A stretch of DNA of 62,716 nt from Paraburkholderia sp. NMBU_R16 (GCF_013282575.1 NZ_JAAAYE010000035.1:1-62716), one strand, 5' to 3'. Shown: positions 1-11,115, counted from the stretch's first letter. The notes: a model not told the origin generated them from the letters alone. Program-made: numbers and translations.

Positions 1-122
1 GATGACGGGGGACTGCTCGGCGCGGCGTGGCGGCAGCGGTTCCGGGCTACGCCCTTCACCGCTGCCGCCACGCCAGTACTCTCATCCTGATTGACGCGCT
101 GCTCTCATCTTGTTTGACGCGC
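1..122. mobile_element. End of an IS21-like insertion sequence (partial)
   Basis: Positions 24-40 and 58-74 form a perfect 17-bp inverted repeat with a 17-nt loop, which itself contains GGGC-TAC-GCCC. Next come two tandem 23-bp direct repeats (77-99 and 100-122) that match at 20 of 23 bases. Multiple short terminal repeats of this kind are typical of IS21-family ends, and a strong hairpin often follows istB. The ABC-ATPase reading frame entering from the right loses all family similarity here, so the outer boundary of the element is probably near 118-125. No transposase coding is visible because the window starts inside the element. The IS21 assignment is inferred from architecture only. Confidence 0.5.
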
Positions 123-1388
123 GGCAAGCGTGGTCTTCCCGCTGCCCGACTCGCCGACCAGCCCGAGCGTTTCTCCCGCTGCGAGCGTGATCGAGACATC
201 GTCGACGGCGCGCACGGGCTGGCCGTTGCGCACGAACGTCTTCGAGACGGACGTGGCGCGCAGCACCGGCGAGCGATCCCGAACGCCGGCCGGCACATCG
301 GCGCGATGAGCGCCATCATCGTTGGAAGCCCCAGGTTCGCGCGGCAATGCGTGGGCCTCCTCATGCCGATGGCAGCGCGTCATTCGGACACCGTTGGGTG
401 CGTTGAACCGATGCGGAGGCGGTGCGACCTGCCGGCAGCGTTCTTCCACCAGCCGGCAACGCTCCGCGTAAGCACAGCCGCGCATCGCGGCGCCAAGTGG
501 AGGCGGGCTGCCCGCGATCGTATCGAGACGCTCGGTATCCTTGCTGCGCGCGCGTTGTGGCAGGCAGCGCAAGAGCCCGACCGTATAGGGATGATGCGGT
601 GCGCCGAACACATCCGCGCTCGGGCCCTCTTCGACGAGACGCCCCGCATAGACCACGCCGACGCGACTGCACATGCGGCCAACGACAGCGAGGTTGTGAC
701 TGATGAACAGCACAGCGGTGCCGAGTTCGTCGCGCAACTGCGCTACGAGGTCGAGAACTTCGGCTTCGACCGTTGCATCGAGCCCCGTCGTCGGTTCGTC
801 GAGCACGAGTAGCGCCGGATTCGCGGCAAGCGCCATCGCGATCACGACGCGCTGCTGCATGCCGCCCGACAACTGATGCGGATAGGCTTGCATCACCTGC
901 CGCGGCGCCGCGATATGCACGCGCTCGAGCATATCGAGCGCCCGCGCTTCGCCCTCGGTGCGCGAAACGCCGTACGCCATTTCGAATGCTTCGGACACCT
1001 GAAGACCCACGCTGAGCGACGGATTGAGCGCACGCGAAGGATCCTGGTAGACCATCGAGACCGTGTGAGCCCGCATCTTGCGCAAGGCCTCCGCATCGAG
1101 CGTCGCGAGATCGCGGCCGGTGACCTCGATGCGCCCTGCCTTGATGCGACCGTTGCGCGGCAAGTACGCCATGGCAGCGAGCGCCAGTGTGGACTTGCCG
1201 CAGCCCGATTCGCCGACTAGGCCGTAAGCCTCGCCGCGGCGCACGCGGAACGTGACGTCGCTGAGCACCTCGCGGTCGCGCGACCGTACGCGGTACGCAA
1301 CGGTCAGCCCGGTGACGGCGAGCACGTCGTCATCGGCGCGTGCCGTCACATCGAGGATCGGAAAATCGTTGGGCGTGGGCCGGCTCAT
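105..1388 (-). pseudogene. Fused double ATPase of an oligopeptide-type ABC importer, truncated by an IS
   Basis: This is the energy-coupling subunit of a dipeptide/oligopeptide-type importer (DppD-DppF fused in one chain). Domain 1 is intact: Walker A GESGCGKST at residues 59-67, signature LSGGMQQR, Walker B LLVLDEP, and the Cys-rich C-terminal segment of the oligopeptide ATPases. Domain 2 begins after a linker and reaches its own Walker A (GESGSGKTT). It then reads ARQTR and stops inside the IS-like end, so the second nucleotide site is lost. A normal fused protein would be about 540-620 residues; 427 remain. The ATG at 1388 overlaps the stop of the upstream permease gene (ATGA), which fixes the start. 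The importer is probably inactive unless another ATPase substitutes. Confidence 0.85.
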
Positions 1389-2266
1389 CGCTCGAGCGCT
1401 CCTTGCACGCCATCGGCGGCGAGGTTCACCCCGACGATGAGCGTCGCGATGGCCAGCGCGTCGAAGACGACGGTCCACCATGCGCCGCCGGTCATCAGCG
1501 AATACGATTCCGAGAGCGCGAGCCCCCAGTCCGGGGAGGGCGGCGCGACGCCGAAGCCAAGAAACGAGAGTGTGGCGACAGCGAAGATCGCGTAGCCGAG
1601 GCGCACCGTCCCCTCCACGACGATCGGCGGCAGGATGTTCGGCAAGATCTCGACGAACATGATGTAGAGCGCGTGCTCGCCGCGCAGTTGAGCCGCGGCG
1701 ACATACTCGAGATGACGCTCCGCGAGGACCGCGGTGCGGACGGTGCGCGCCGTGATCGGCATGAACGTGAAGCCGATCACGAAAACGACCGTGGCGCTCG
1801 ATGCACCGAGTGCGGCAAGCGCGGCCAATGCGACGACGACGAGCGGCAATGCGAGCACGGCATCGATGATGCGGCCCGCGAGCTTGTCGAACCAGCCGCC
1901 GACATAGCCGAGAACGAGCCCGAGCGCGGTACCCGCGAGCGTACCCACGAGCGTGGCGAGCGGCGCGATTCCGAAGATATCGCGCGCACCGACGATGACT
2001 CGCGAGAATACGTCGCGCCCGAGCTGATCGGTACCGAACCAGTGCGTCCGATCGGGCGGGGCCAGCGAATTGAGCGGGTCCGACGCATAGGGATCGTGCG
2101 GCACGAGCCACGGCCCGACGAGCGCGCAACCGAGCCAGAATCCGACGAGCAGCGCGCCGCAGATGAAGCTTGGCGAGCGCAGCAGTGCTCGCAGCGTCTC
2201 GAAGCGCGGCTCGATGGGCGGATCGGCACGCTTTTCGACGCTGGGCGGATGCGTGTGCGTGCTCAT
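1385..2266 (-). CDS. Oligopeptide-type ABC transporter permease (DppC-like)
   Basis: Inner-membrane permease of the BPD_transp_1 family, 293 residues. After a short cytoplasmic N-terminus and a first membrane span it carries the DppC/OppC hallmark DPYASDPLNSLAPPD ahead of GTDQLGRDVFSR. A hydrophobic core and the cytoplasmic EAA loop (around HLEYVAAAQLRGEHAL) follow. It pairs with the DppB-like permease encoded upstream; the two genes overlap by 4 nt (ATGA), and the ATPase gene downstream overlaps in the same way. This indicates one tightly coupled operon with the substrate-binding protein. The transported compound cannot be read from sequence; peptides, opines or nickel are all known for the family. 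Confidence 0.9.
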   Translation of the reverse strand: MSTHTHPPSVEKRADPPIEPRFETLRALLRSPSFICGALLVGFWLGCALVGPWLVPHDPYASDPLNSLAPPDRTHWFGTDQLGRDVFSRVIVGARDIFGIAPLATLVGTLAGTALGLVLGYVGGWFDKLAGRIIDAVLALPLVVVALAALAALGASSATVVFVIGFTFMPITARTVRTAVLAERHLEYVAAAQLRGEHALYIMFVEILPNILPPIVVEGTVRLGYAIFAVATLSFLGFGVAPPSPDWGLALSESYSLMTGGAWWTVVFDALAIATLIVGVNLAADGVQGALER

Positions 2267-3273
2267 TGCGTGCCTGCCTTGTTTCTACGCGGATCGAGCG
2301 AGGCGAGCAGCGCATCGGCGAGCAGAGTGGCGAAGGTATAAACGATGCCCACGCACAGCACGCCCGCTTCGAGCATCGGAAAATCCTTCGCCGTTGCCGC
2401 GTTGTAGATCAACAAGCCGATGCCCTGGTAGTGGAACAGCGTTTCGACGACGACGAGCCCGCCGACCATGTAGCCGAGCTGGGTCGCGGCCACCGTGATG
2501 GTGGGCGGCAACGCGTTGCGCAGCACATGGCGCAGGACGACGACGTGCGGCGGCAATCCCTTGAGGACCGCGGTGCGCGTGTAGTCCGCATCGAGCGCTT
2601 CGACTGTCCCTGAACGGGCCATCCTGGCGATATAGCCGAACAGTACGAGAACGAGCGGCAGCGCCGGCAGAATCAGATGCCGCAAGGCCGTGACGGCACT
2701 GGCGTTGGCCGGATAGACGGCTTCGGTGGGCAGCCAGCGCAGCCAGACGCCGAATACGAGAATGAGCACGATGGAGGAAACGAATTCAGGCACGACGGTG
2801 GCCGACATGCCGACGATCATCAGCGTGCGATCAGGCCAGCGTCCCTCGTGCAAGGCCGCCCAGACGCCGCTCGCGATACCGAGCGGTACGACGATGACGA
2901 ACGCAAGCGCGGCGAGTTTCGCCGAGTTGGCGAGCGCATGCGCGATGAACGGCGCAACGGGCTCGCGAAACGCGTAGGAGACGCCCATGTCGCCGCGTAC
3001 GAATCGCGAGATCCAGTGGGCATATTGCAGCAGGACCGGCTTGTCGGCGCCAAGCTGGTGATCGAGCGCCGCCACGGCGCGAGGATCGGCAAGCGGGCCG
3101 AGGATGGCGCGCCCGATGTCGCCCGGCAACAATTGACCGAGCGCGAAGACGAGCGCCGAGAGCAACGCGAGCGTGATGAACGCGAGCGTGCCACGTTCGA
3201 GCAGAAACAAGGCGATGCGCGCCGAGTTGCCGCGCGCCCGGGGGTGGCGAAAGAGGGAAGCGATGGCAGCCAT
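2263..3273 (-). CDS. Oligopeptide-type ABC transporter permease (DppB-like)
   Basis: Inner-membrane permease of 336 residues. The N-terminal part has a membrane span followed by the DppB-type periplasmic segment (LPGDIGRAILGPLADP, LGADKPVLLQYAHWISR). Five further spans follow, with an EAA loop near DADYTRTAVLKGLPPHVV. It forms the heterodimeric channel with the DppC-like protein. The gene lies 27 nt downstream of the substrate-binding protein gene and overlaps the next permease gene by 4 nt. The N-terminus (MAAIASLFRHPRARG) is about 20 residues longer than in classical DppB, which is common in this group. Confidence 0.9.
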   Translation of the reverse strand: MAAIASLFRHPRARGNSARIALFLLERGTLAFITLALLSALVFALGQLLPGDIGRAILGPLADPRAVAALDHQLGADKPVLLQYAHWISRFVRGDMGVSYAFREPVAPFIAHALANSAKLAALAFVIVVPLGIASGVWAALHEGRWPDRTLMIVGMSATVVPEFVSSIVLILVFGVWLRWLPTEAVYPANASAVTALRHLILPALPLVLVLFGYIARMARSGTVEALDADYTRTAVLKGLPPHVVVLRHVLRNALPPTITVAATQLGYMVGGLVVVETLFHYQGIGLLIYNAATAKDFPMLEAGVLCVGIVYTFATLLADALLASLDPRRNKAGTQ

Positions 3274-3300
3274 GCGGTCCGATGCGAATGTGGCTGGAGT

Positions 3301-5001
3301 TCAGGCGGACGTCGTCGCGCGATCGAAATACAGTTGCGAGATGGCGGTATAGCGAACGCCTTTGACCGATTTGCGCACTGCCGCGAGCTGATCGAAGAAG
3401 TACGGAATGACGACGGGCGTTTCGTCCAGCAGTAGCGTTTCGATCTGCTTGGCCATCCGTTTTTGCCCGGCGATATCGAGTGCACCGACGAACTTTGCGA
3501 CGAGCGCATCGTACTGCGGGTTCTTGAAATGCGCTGCGTTCCAGGCGCCGTTGCTCGTGAGCGGCGCATTGAGAAAGAGATTCGGCACACCGCGGTGTCC
3601 GTAATCGGTGATGCCTATCGTCGAGTCGAGCCAGTCCGATTTGCCGAACGTTCCAGAGCCGTAGTAGAGCCCCTGACTTTCGATCTTGAGGTTGAGCTTG
3701 ACGCCGATCGCGCGTGCCGCGTTTTGCACGACCACGGTCAGATCGGGAATCTCCATGAACTTTTCGGTCGTGAGGGTTGCTTCGAAGCCGTTGGGGTGGC
3801 CCGCTTGCGCGAGCAATGCTTTGGCTCGCTGCAAGTCGACCTTGCGCTGCGCGACCGATGTATCCGACGAGGCAAACACGGGCGCGAACGGATGATCGTT
3901 GCCGAGCTCGGCCCGTCCCTTGAACAGACCCTTGACCAAAAGATCGCGATCGAGGCAAAGCGCGAGTGCCTGGCGCACGCGCTTGTCGTTGAACGGCGGC
4001 TGATCGCAACGCATATGAATCTGACGATGTGCGCTCGAACGCACGGAGAGCACATCGAAATCGCCGCTATTCAGGATGCCGGCTCCGCCTTGTACGGTGA
4101 AGTCGCCCATGACGTCCGCGCGGCGCCCGAGCAGCGCGAGAATCTGCGCCTGTTGGTCGGCGTAGAACGAAAACTCGACACGCGACGCCAACGCCTTTTC
4201 GCCCCAATAATCAGGATTCCGAACGAACGACGCAGCCACTTTGGGCTGGTACTTGTCGAGCTTGAACGGACCTGTGCCGACGAAACTCTTCTCGTATCCC
4301 CCGTTGTAGTTCGCCGGCAGAATGACCGCATTGTAATTGTCGGACGAGACGTAGTAGGGGAAGTTGCCGTTCGGCGCATCGAGATGAAACGCGACCGTTT
4401 CGTCGTCCACCGCGCGCGTGCCGCCTTTGGACAGGACTCCCTTGAGCATGGAGAGTGCGGCCGAGCCGCTCGCGGGGTCGGCCAGCCGATCGAACGTCGC
4501 CACGACATCCTTGGCGCTCAGGACTTGCCCGTCGTGGAACTTCACGCCCGAACGCAATTTGAAGGTCCATACATCGCCCTTTGCGTTCGGCTGCCAGGAC
4601 AGCGCGAGGGCGGGCCTCAAGCCGCTGTTGCCCGGGCCTCCATGGTTGGCCGCAGCGCTGCTCGCACCGCTTGCGTCGTCGACGAGAAACTCGCCCGTCT
4701 GTGCGATGAGCGCGAGCCCCGCGGCGTCGGCGACGGTGAGCGGATCGACCGCGCCCGCCGGCGTCAAATGGGCCACGCGAATCGTGGCGCCGCCGGGCGT
4801 CTGCGCCCGCGCCCGCTGTGGCAACGCCAGGCCCCCGACGGCAAGCGCCATGCCCGAAAGTCCCATGACGCTCGCGTACCGCAGCAATTCGCGCCGCGTG
4901 ACGCGCTGCGCGAGGTATTCGTCGATGGCGTGATTGCCGAATTCGCCGGCATCGCGGCGCAGGGCTTCGAGGGCGTGCGGCAAGGTGAGGCGGGCTTTCA
5001 T
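3301..5001 (-). CDS. Periplasmic substrate-binding protein, SBP_bac_5 family, Tat-type signal
   Basis: First gene of the oligopeptide-type ABC operon, 566 residues. It has a long n-region, a twin-arginine motif (TRRELLR, Arg36-Arg37), a hydrophobic stretch (ASVMGLSGMALAVGGLAL) and an ARA|Q cleavage site near residue 66, so export by Tat is likely. The mature part shows SBP_bac_5 features: WTFKLRSGVKFHDGQ, then SAKDVVATFDRL, and a later FNDKRVRQALALCLDRD segment. I chose the ATG at 5001 because the upstream in-frame codons show no family similarity. Its ligand is unknown. The operon is broken in its ATPase gene, so the binding protein may now be an orphan. Confidence 0.9.
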   Translation of the reverse strand: MKARLTLPHALEALRRDAGEFGNHAIDEYLAQRVTRRELLRYASVMGLSGMALAVGGLALPQRARAQTPGGATIRVAHLTPAGAVDPLTVADAAGLALIAQTGEFLVDDASGASSAAANHGGPGNSGLRPALALSWQPNAKGDVWTFKLRSGVKFHDGQVLSAKDVVATFDRLADPASGSAALSMLKGVLSKGGTRAVDDETVAFHLDAPNGNFPYYVSSDNYNAVILPANYNGGYEKSFVGTGPFKLDKYQPKVAASFVRNPDYWGEKALASRVEFSFYADQQAQILALLGRRADVMGDFTVQGGAGILNSGDFDVLSVRSSAHRQIHMRCDQPPFNDKRVRQALALCLDRDLLVKGLFKGRAELGNDHPFAPVFASSDTSVAQRKVDLQRAKALLAQAGHPNGFEATLTTEKFMEIPDLTVVVQNAARAIGVKLNLKIESQGLYYGSGTFGKSDWLDSTIGITDYGHRGVPNLFLNAPLTSNGAWNAAHFKNPQYDALVAKFVGALDIAGQKRMAKQIETLLLDETPVVIPYFFDQLAAVRKSVKGVRYTAISQLYFDRATTSA

Positions 5002-5170
5002 CGATGCGTATTCCGGTTCGTTTTGAAGTGCGCGCGCGGGAAAGCGGCTGCGGCGACGAGCGGTACTGCGATGACGAGCGTGCGTGCAGTGTAACGCGAG
5101 TTGTGGGTAGCGTTGCGCAACTTGTGCGCCGATGTCGAGGTGGTGTCGATTCGACTTGTCACGGCGCCGA

Positions 5171-5208
5171 TAAAAGAAAACCCGCCGATGCACAGGTCAT
5201 CGGCGGGT
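5171..5208 (-). terminator. Rho-independent terminator after fusA (second copy)
   Basis: Ten-base-pair stem (ACCCGCCGAT / ATCGGCGGGT, 5180-5208) followed on the minus strand by a T-rich tract (5171-5179). It sits just beyond the fusA stop and separates it from the ABC operon promoter. Confidence 0.85.
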
Positions 5209-5231
5209 CGGACGAGCCAGGACAACGCGCG

Positions 5232-7340
<2,109 letters not shown>

Positions 7341-7532
7341 GTCGATCTCCTTGCAAGTGGGCGCGTCGACCGGACCGGGCGCCATCGCCCGGCTATCGCA
7401 CGCCGCGTTTATTGCAGACCTAGAAGGATAGCGCCTCGCCGAGGCTTTTGCAGCGACCCTGAAGAGGGGGATAACCGATGCGGGTTGCGGCGCCTCGGCC
7501 ACCGCCCGCCAAATCTGGCGTCCGCAGCGGAC

Positions 7533-8024
7533 TCAGCCCGGCTGGGGCAGCCCTTGTACCTTCATGCCGGGCTTGATGCCCTTGGCCGCGAACCAGCCTT
7601 TGCTCATCTCGAGCGCATAGACGCCATTGTTGCGCGGGCAATGATTGCTGGTGGTTTCCGCCTGCATTTCGTCGATATCGGTAATCGTACCGTCGGCGCG
7701 CATGAACGCGATGGAAAGCGGAATCAGCGTGTTCTTCATCCAGAAACAGTGCACGGCCGTTTCGCCGAACACGAACAGCATGCCTTCGTTCGGTGCGAGT
7801 TCGGTGCGGTACATGAGGCCCTGCTCGCGGTCCGCATCGTTGGCGGCGACCGCGGCATCGATGACGAACATGCCCGCCCTCAGCTTCACGCGCGGGAATT
7901 CCGATGGCTGCTTCGCTCCTGCTGGGAGGGCTTGCGCAAAGGCGGCCGCTCCGGCAAACAAGGCGGCAGGTATGGCGAGGACAGCGATGCTGCGCGCAAT
8001 CCATGAACGAAGGCTCACTCCCAC
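7533..8024 (-). CDS. Exported DUF192 family protein
   Basis: Protein of 163 residues with an N-terminal signal peptide (hydrophobic ARSIAVLAIPAALFAGAAAFA, cleavage near AFA|Q) and one DUF192 domain. The family core is clear: REQGLMYRTEL, GMLFVF, FWMKNTLIPLSIAFM, and the Cys-containing NHCPRNNGVYALEM segment. No biochemical function is established for the family. The start is the GTG at 8024, preceded by AAGGAGG six nt upstream; the longer upstream frame runs through an A-rich non-coding tract. It is in the same orientation as fusA but about 190 nt apart, so it is probably a separate transcription unit. Confidence 0.85.
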   Translation of the reverse strand: MGVSLRSWIARSIAVLAIPAALFAGAAAFAQALPAGAKQPSEFPRVKLRAGMFVIDAAVAANDADREQGLMYRTELAPNEGMLFVFGETAVHCFWMKNTLIPLSIAFMRADGTITDIDEMQAETTSNHCPRNNGVYALEMSKGWFAAKGIKPGMKVQGLPQPG

Positions 8025-8129
8025 GACACCCCTCCTTAGGGTCTGTTTGCATGTGGAACGTACATGCGTTGCCACGCGCATCTTACGCGAGGGCGACAGG
8101 CCGACGCAAAACGAAAAGCAAACAAAAAG

Positions 8130-8170
8130 ATAAAAAACAAAAAGGCAGGCACCTTGCGGCAACCTGCCTT
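8130..8170 (-). terminator. Rho-independent terminator of the small exported-protein gene
   Basis: Stem AGGCAGG / CCTGCCT (about 8143-8169), followed on the minus strand by a long T-rich tract (TTTTTGTTTTTTATC). It lies 57 nt past the stop of the small gene at 8227. Confidence 0.8.
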
Positions 8171-8226
8171 CGAACGCCGTTAAGAACGGCAAACTGCGTG
8201 TTCTTGACTGCGTCTTTACAACGAAC

Positions 8227-8421
8227 TTACTCCGAAGCGGCCGAAGCGGCTTCAGCCTTCGCAGCCTTCTTGTGCGACTTCTTGTGGTGCTTCGTAGCCT
8301 TCTTGGCGGGAGCCGAAGCGGCACCCGGAGCAGCAGCCGAAGCGGCTTCCGTCGACGAAGCTTGTGCGAAAGCAGCCGTTGCGAACAGGCCAGCGACCAG
8401 AGCGGCGATCAGTTTGTTCAT
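8227..8421 (-). CDS. Small exported Ala/Lys/His-rich protein
   Basis: A 64-residue protein with a signal peptide (MNKLIAALVAGLFATAAFA|Q). The mature part of about 45 residues is low-complexity: an Ala/Ser/Pro-rich half, then a strongly basic KKATKHHKKSHKKAAK tract. The layout resembles acid-shock-like or histone-like repeat peptides of the envelope, but I cannot assign a family. A ribosome-binding site (GAGGA) precedes the ATG, and the gene has its own terminator, which supports real and probably abundant expression. Periplasmic or envelope location is inferred. Its role is unknown; binding to anionic surface polymers or acid buffering are possibilities only. Confidence 0.75.
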   Translation of the reverse strand: MNKLIAALVAGLFATAAFAQASSTEAASAAAPGAASAPAKKATKHHKKSHKKAAKAEAASAASE

Positions 8422-8439
8422 GTCGTAAATCCTCAGCTT

Positions 8440-8467
8440 TAGTTAATTAACCAAATGACCCGGTCAA
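8440..8467 (-). promoter_or_regulatory. Candidate sigma-70 promoter for the small exported-protein gene
   Basis: On the minus strand, TTGACC, a 16-nt spacer and TAACTA stand just upstream of the GAGGA ribosome-binding site. The predicted transcript start is about 10 nt before the ATG at 8421. Only a moderate consensus match. Confidence 0.35.
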
Positions 8468-8793
8468 TGAGTCATGTCGGTAAACGTGCCATCCACCTTT
8501 CGGTTGACAGCCGCATCGAACAATTTCTTGCCGGTGCGTCTGCGCGCTGGTGCCGGGTGCGGCTGCGGACAGTCCGCAAAGCACAAGCCTTCACGCGAAT
8601 GCCGGACAGCTTCGGACGGCATCTGCGTCGAATAACGCGTGACCGGCCAAAGCGGTTGACTCCATGCATTGCGAGTCGTCGATTCTGCTTGTTCGGACGG
8701 TCAATCCGTGCCGTGCCGCTTGCAAAGCGCCAGAAAAAAGTCCGGCATAACAGGTACTTGGGTCAAAAACGAGCGTTGCGGGGGCGCCGCGGG
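8468..8793. other. Gene-free stretch of 326 nt
   Basis: Between the small exported-protein promoter and the end of rluE. I see only short imperfect inverted repeats (for example TGCGGAC/GTCCGCA near 8562) and no convincing ORF, terminator or RNA. Confidence 0.4.
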
Positions 8794-9363
8794 TCATGCG
8801 AGGCCGTGCCACGGGGCTTGCGCCGGTACGTCGCGCCATTCGCCCGGCGCGAGGCCGAGTGCAAAAAGGTCGAGGGCGCCAATCCCCACCCGCACGAGCC
8901 GCAGCGTTGGAAAGCCGACGGCCGCGGTCATTCGGCGTACCTGGCGATTCTTGCCTTCGGTCAACGCCAGTTCGATCCACGTCGTCGGGATGGCCGCCCG
9001 GAAGCGGATGGGCGGCACGCGCGGCCAAAGTGCGTCGGGCGGATCGATCGCGCATACCCGGCATGCCCGCGTGACGTAGTCGCCCAGATCGACGCCGCGC
9101 GCGAGCGTCGCAAGGGCGTGCGCATCGGGCACGCCTTCCACTTGGGCCCAGTAGCGTTTGACGAGTTTGTGACGGGGCTCGGCAATGCGTGCCTGCAAGC
9201 GGCCGTCATCCGTAAGCAGCAAAAGTCCTTCGCTTTCGGCGTCGAGCCGTCCCGCCGGATAAACGTCCGGTACGCGCACCCAATCCGCGAGCGAACTGCG
9301 CGTTTCATGTGACGAGAATTGGCAAAGCGTACCGAATGGCTTGTTGAGTGCGATGAGGCGCAT
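8794..9363 (-). CDS. rluE: 23S rRNA pseudouridine(2457) synthase
   Basis: Pseudouridine synthase of the RsuA/RluE family, 189 residues. It isomerises a uridine of 23S rRNA near the peptidyl-transferase region. The catalytic-Asp motif GRLDAESEGLLLLTDDG is intact, as are the RluE-like KRYWAQVEGVP, PPIRFRAAIPTTWIEL and EGKNRQVRRMTAAVGFPTLRL segments. There is no S4 domain, which fits RluE. I start at the ATG at 9363 (MRLIALNKPFG); upstream in-frame sequence lacks similarity. The gene diverges from icd across a 366-nt region. Confidence 0.88.
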   Translation of the reverse strand: MRLIALNKPFGTLCQFSSHETRSSLADWVRVPDVYPAGRLDAESEGLLLLTDDGRLQARIAEPRHKLVKRYWAQVEGVPDAHALATLARGVDLGDYVTRACRVCAIDPPDALWPRVPPIRFRAAIPTTWIELALTEGKNRQVRRMTAAVGFPTLRLVRVGIGALDLFALGLAPGEWRDVPAQAPWHGLA

Positions 9364-9463
9364 GGGCGGCGGCAGGCACGGCGCCTGCGCGGGCAGTAAC
9401 CCCGCGCCGGCGTCTATGGCAAATGGCGGGATATTAATGCATAATACGGGACGGCAAGTCTTC

Positions 9464-9479
9464 TGTCTTATATAAGACA
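9464..9479. promoter_or_regulatory. Perfect 16-bp palindrome, candidate operator upstream of icd
   Basis: TGTCTTATATAAGACA is fully self-complementary and AT-rich in an otherwise GC-rich region. It lies in the divergent space between rluE and icd (9364-9729), 251 nt before the icd start. GntR-family regulators bind palindromes of this size, and similar TCTTATATAAGA-type sites have been associated with TCA-cycle genes in beta-proteobacteria. This link is from memory and is inference. Nothing else stands out in the 366-nt space. Confidence 0.55.
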
Positions 9480-9729
9480 TCAGAGCCAACGCTATTCCGC
9501 TCGCTGTTGCAACGCGGGGAGAACTGCGGCGTGGTCGGCGCGCGCGGATGCCATACGCGCTGCGGGCGCCGCATTTGCGACGTGGGCTAGAATAGCGAGC
9601 CAGCCGTATTTGCGCGGCTTCGTCAAGTACATCGAGACATCCGCAGCGAGCCGAATGCGGTGGAGACCGAGCCCCCGTTTTTGCCGTTTTCCGCTTGTTT
9701 TATCTGCACAGCCAACCCTGGAGTCGATC

Positions 9730-10986
9730 ATGCCGTATCAGCACATCAAGGTCCCGACGGGCGGTGACAAGATCACCGTCAACGCGGACTACTCGCTCAA
9801 CGTTTCGGACCAGCCGATCATTCCGTACATCGAGGGTGACGGTACGGGTTTCGACATCACGCCGGTGATGATCAAGGTGGTCGATGCGGCCGTCGAAAAG
9901 GCATACGGTGGCAAGCGCAAGATCCACTGGATGGAGATCTATGCGGGCGAGAAGGCCACCAAGGTGTACGGTCCGGACGTCTGGCTGCCCGAGGAATCGC
10001 TGGAAGTGCTCAAGGAGTACGTGGTTTCGATCAAGGGTCCGCTCACGACGCCGGTCGGCGGCGGCATCCGCTCGCTGAACGTTGCGTTGCGTCAGGAGCT
10101 GGACCTGTATGTCTGTCTGCGGCCGGTTCAGTACTTCAAGGGCGTGCCTTCGCCTGTGCGTGAGCCCGAGAAGACGAATATGGTCATCTTCCGTGAGAAC
10201 TCGGAAGACATTTACGCCGGCATCGAATGGGCGGCGGAATCGGAGCAGGCCAAGAAGGTCATCAAATTCCTGCGCGAAGAAATGGGCGTGAAAAAGATCC
10301 GCTTCCCGGAAACGTCGGGCATCGGCATCAAGCCTGTTTCGCGCGAAGGCACGGAGCGCCTCGTGCGCAAGGCGATCCAGTACGCGATCGACAACGATCG
10401 CCGTTCGGTGACGCTCGTGCACAAGGGCAACATCATGAAGTTCACGGAAGGCGCGTTCCGCGACTACGGCTATGCGCTGGCGCAAAAGGAGTTCGGCGCT
10501 GAGCTCGTCGACGGCGGCCCGTGGATGAAGTTCAAGAATCCCAAGACGGGCAACGACATCGTCGTCAAGGATGTGATCGCGGACGCCTTCTTGCAGCAGA
10601 TCCTGCTGCGTCCGGCCGAATACGACGTAATCGCGACGTTGAACTTGAACGGCGACTACATTTCGGATGCGCTGGCCGCTCAGGTTGGCGGGATTGGCAT
10701 TGCGCCGGGCGCCAACCTGTCGGATTCCGTCGCAATGTTCGAGGCTACGCACGGCACGGCACCGAAGTATGCGGGTAAGGACTACGTGAACCCGGGTTCG
10801 GAAATCCTTTCGGCGGAAATGATGCTGCGCCATCTCGGCTGGACCGAGGCGGCCGACGTCATCATCTCCTCGATGGAAAAGTCGATCCTGCAAAAGCGCG
10901 TCACGTATGACTTCGCGCGCCTGATGGAAGGTGCGACGCAGGTATCGTGCTCGGGCTTTGGGCAAGTGCTGATCGAGAACATGTAA
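9730..10986 (+). CDS. icd: Isocitrate dehydrogenase, NADP-dependent
   Basis: TCA-cycle enzyme that converts isocitrate plus NADP+ to 2-oxoglutarate, CO2 and NADPH. It has 418 residues, close to the E. coli enzyme along its whole length. The substrate-binding loop RSLNVALRQ contains Ser115, equivalent to the serine phosphorylated by AceK in enteric bacteria. [35 protein letters not shown] and HGTAPKYAG are also present. The ATG at 9730 is where similarity starts (MPYQHIKVP). It is monocistronic with its own terminator and has a palindromic candidate operator upstream. Confidence 0.97.
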   Translation: MPYQHIKVPTGGDKITVNADYSLNVSDQPIIPYIEGDGTGFDITPVMIKVVDAAVEKAYGGKRKIHWMEIYAGEKATKVYGPDVWLPEESLEVLKEYVVSIKGPLTTPVGGGIRSLNVALRQELDLYVCLRPVQYFKGVPSPVREPEKTNMVIFRENSEDIYAGIEWAAESEQAKKVIKFLREEMGVKKIRFPETSGIGIKPVSREGTERLVRKAIQYAIDNDRRSVTLVHKGNIMKFTEGAFRDYGYALAQKEFGAELVDGGPWMKFKNPKTGNDIVVKDVIADAFLQQILLRPAEYDVIATLNLNGDYISDALAAQVGGIGIAPGANLSDSVAMFEATHGTAPKYAGKDYVNPGSEILSAEMMLRHLGWTEAADVIISSMEKSILQKRVTYDFARLMEGATQVSCSGFGQVLIENM

Positions 10987-11030
10987 GTCTGCGTCGCAGC
11001 TGCGGCGAACCCAAAATCGCGAATTAGCAG

Positions 11031-11072
11031 AACGCCGATAGACCCTATGGTTTGTCGGCGTTTTTCTTTTTT
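11031..11072 (+). terminator. Rho-independent terminator after icd
   Basis: Stem AACGCCGA / TCGGCGTT (11031-11038 with 11054-11061) followed by TTTCTTTTTT. It lies 45 nt after the icd stop. Confidence 0.8.
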
Positions 11073-11115
11073 GATTGCCCTGCCATCCGGTGGCGAAAGG
11101 GCGGCTCGCCGACCG

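Noticed and set aside
77-122. CRISPR-like direct repeats
   Set aside because: Only two adjacent 23-bp copies with no spacers and no cas genes; fits IS terminal repeats better.
1340-2341. Long plus-strand ORF (333 codons) opposite the ABC permease gene
   Set aside because: It is a mirror frame of the permease gene in GC-rich DNA; no family resemblance and Arg/Glu/Asp-biased composition. Similar long antisense frames (for example 3463-5094, 6348-8006, 20852-22957) were dropped for the same reason.
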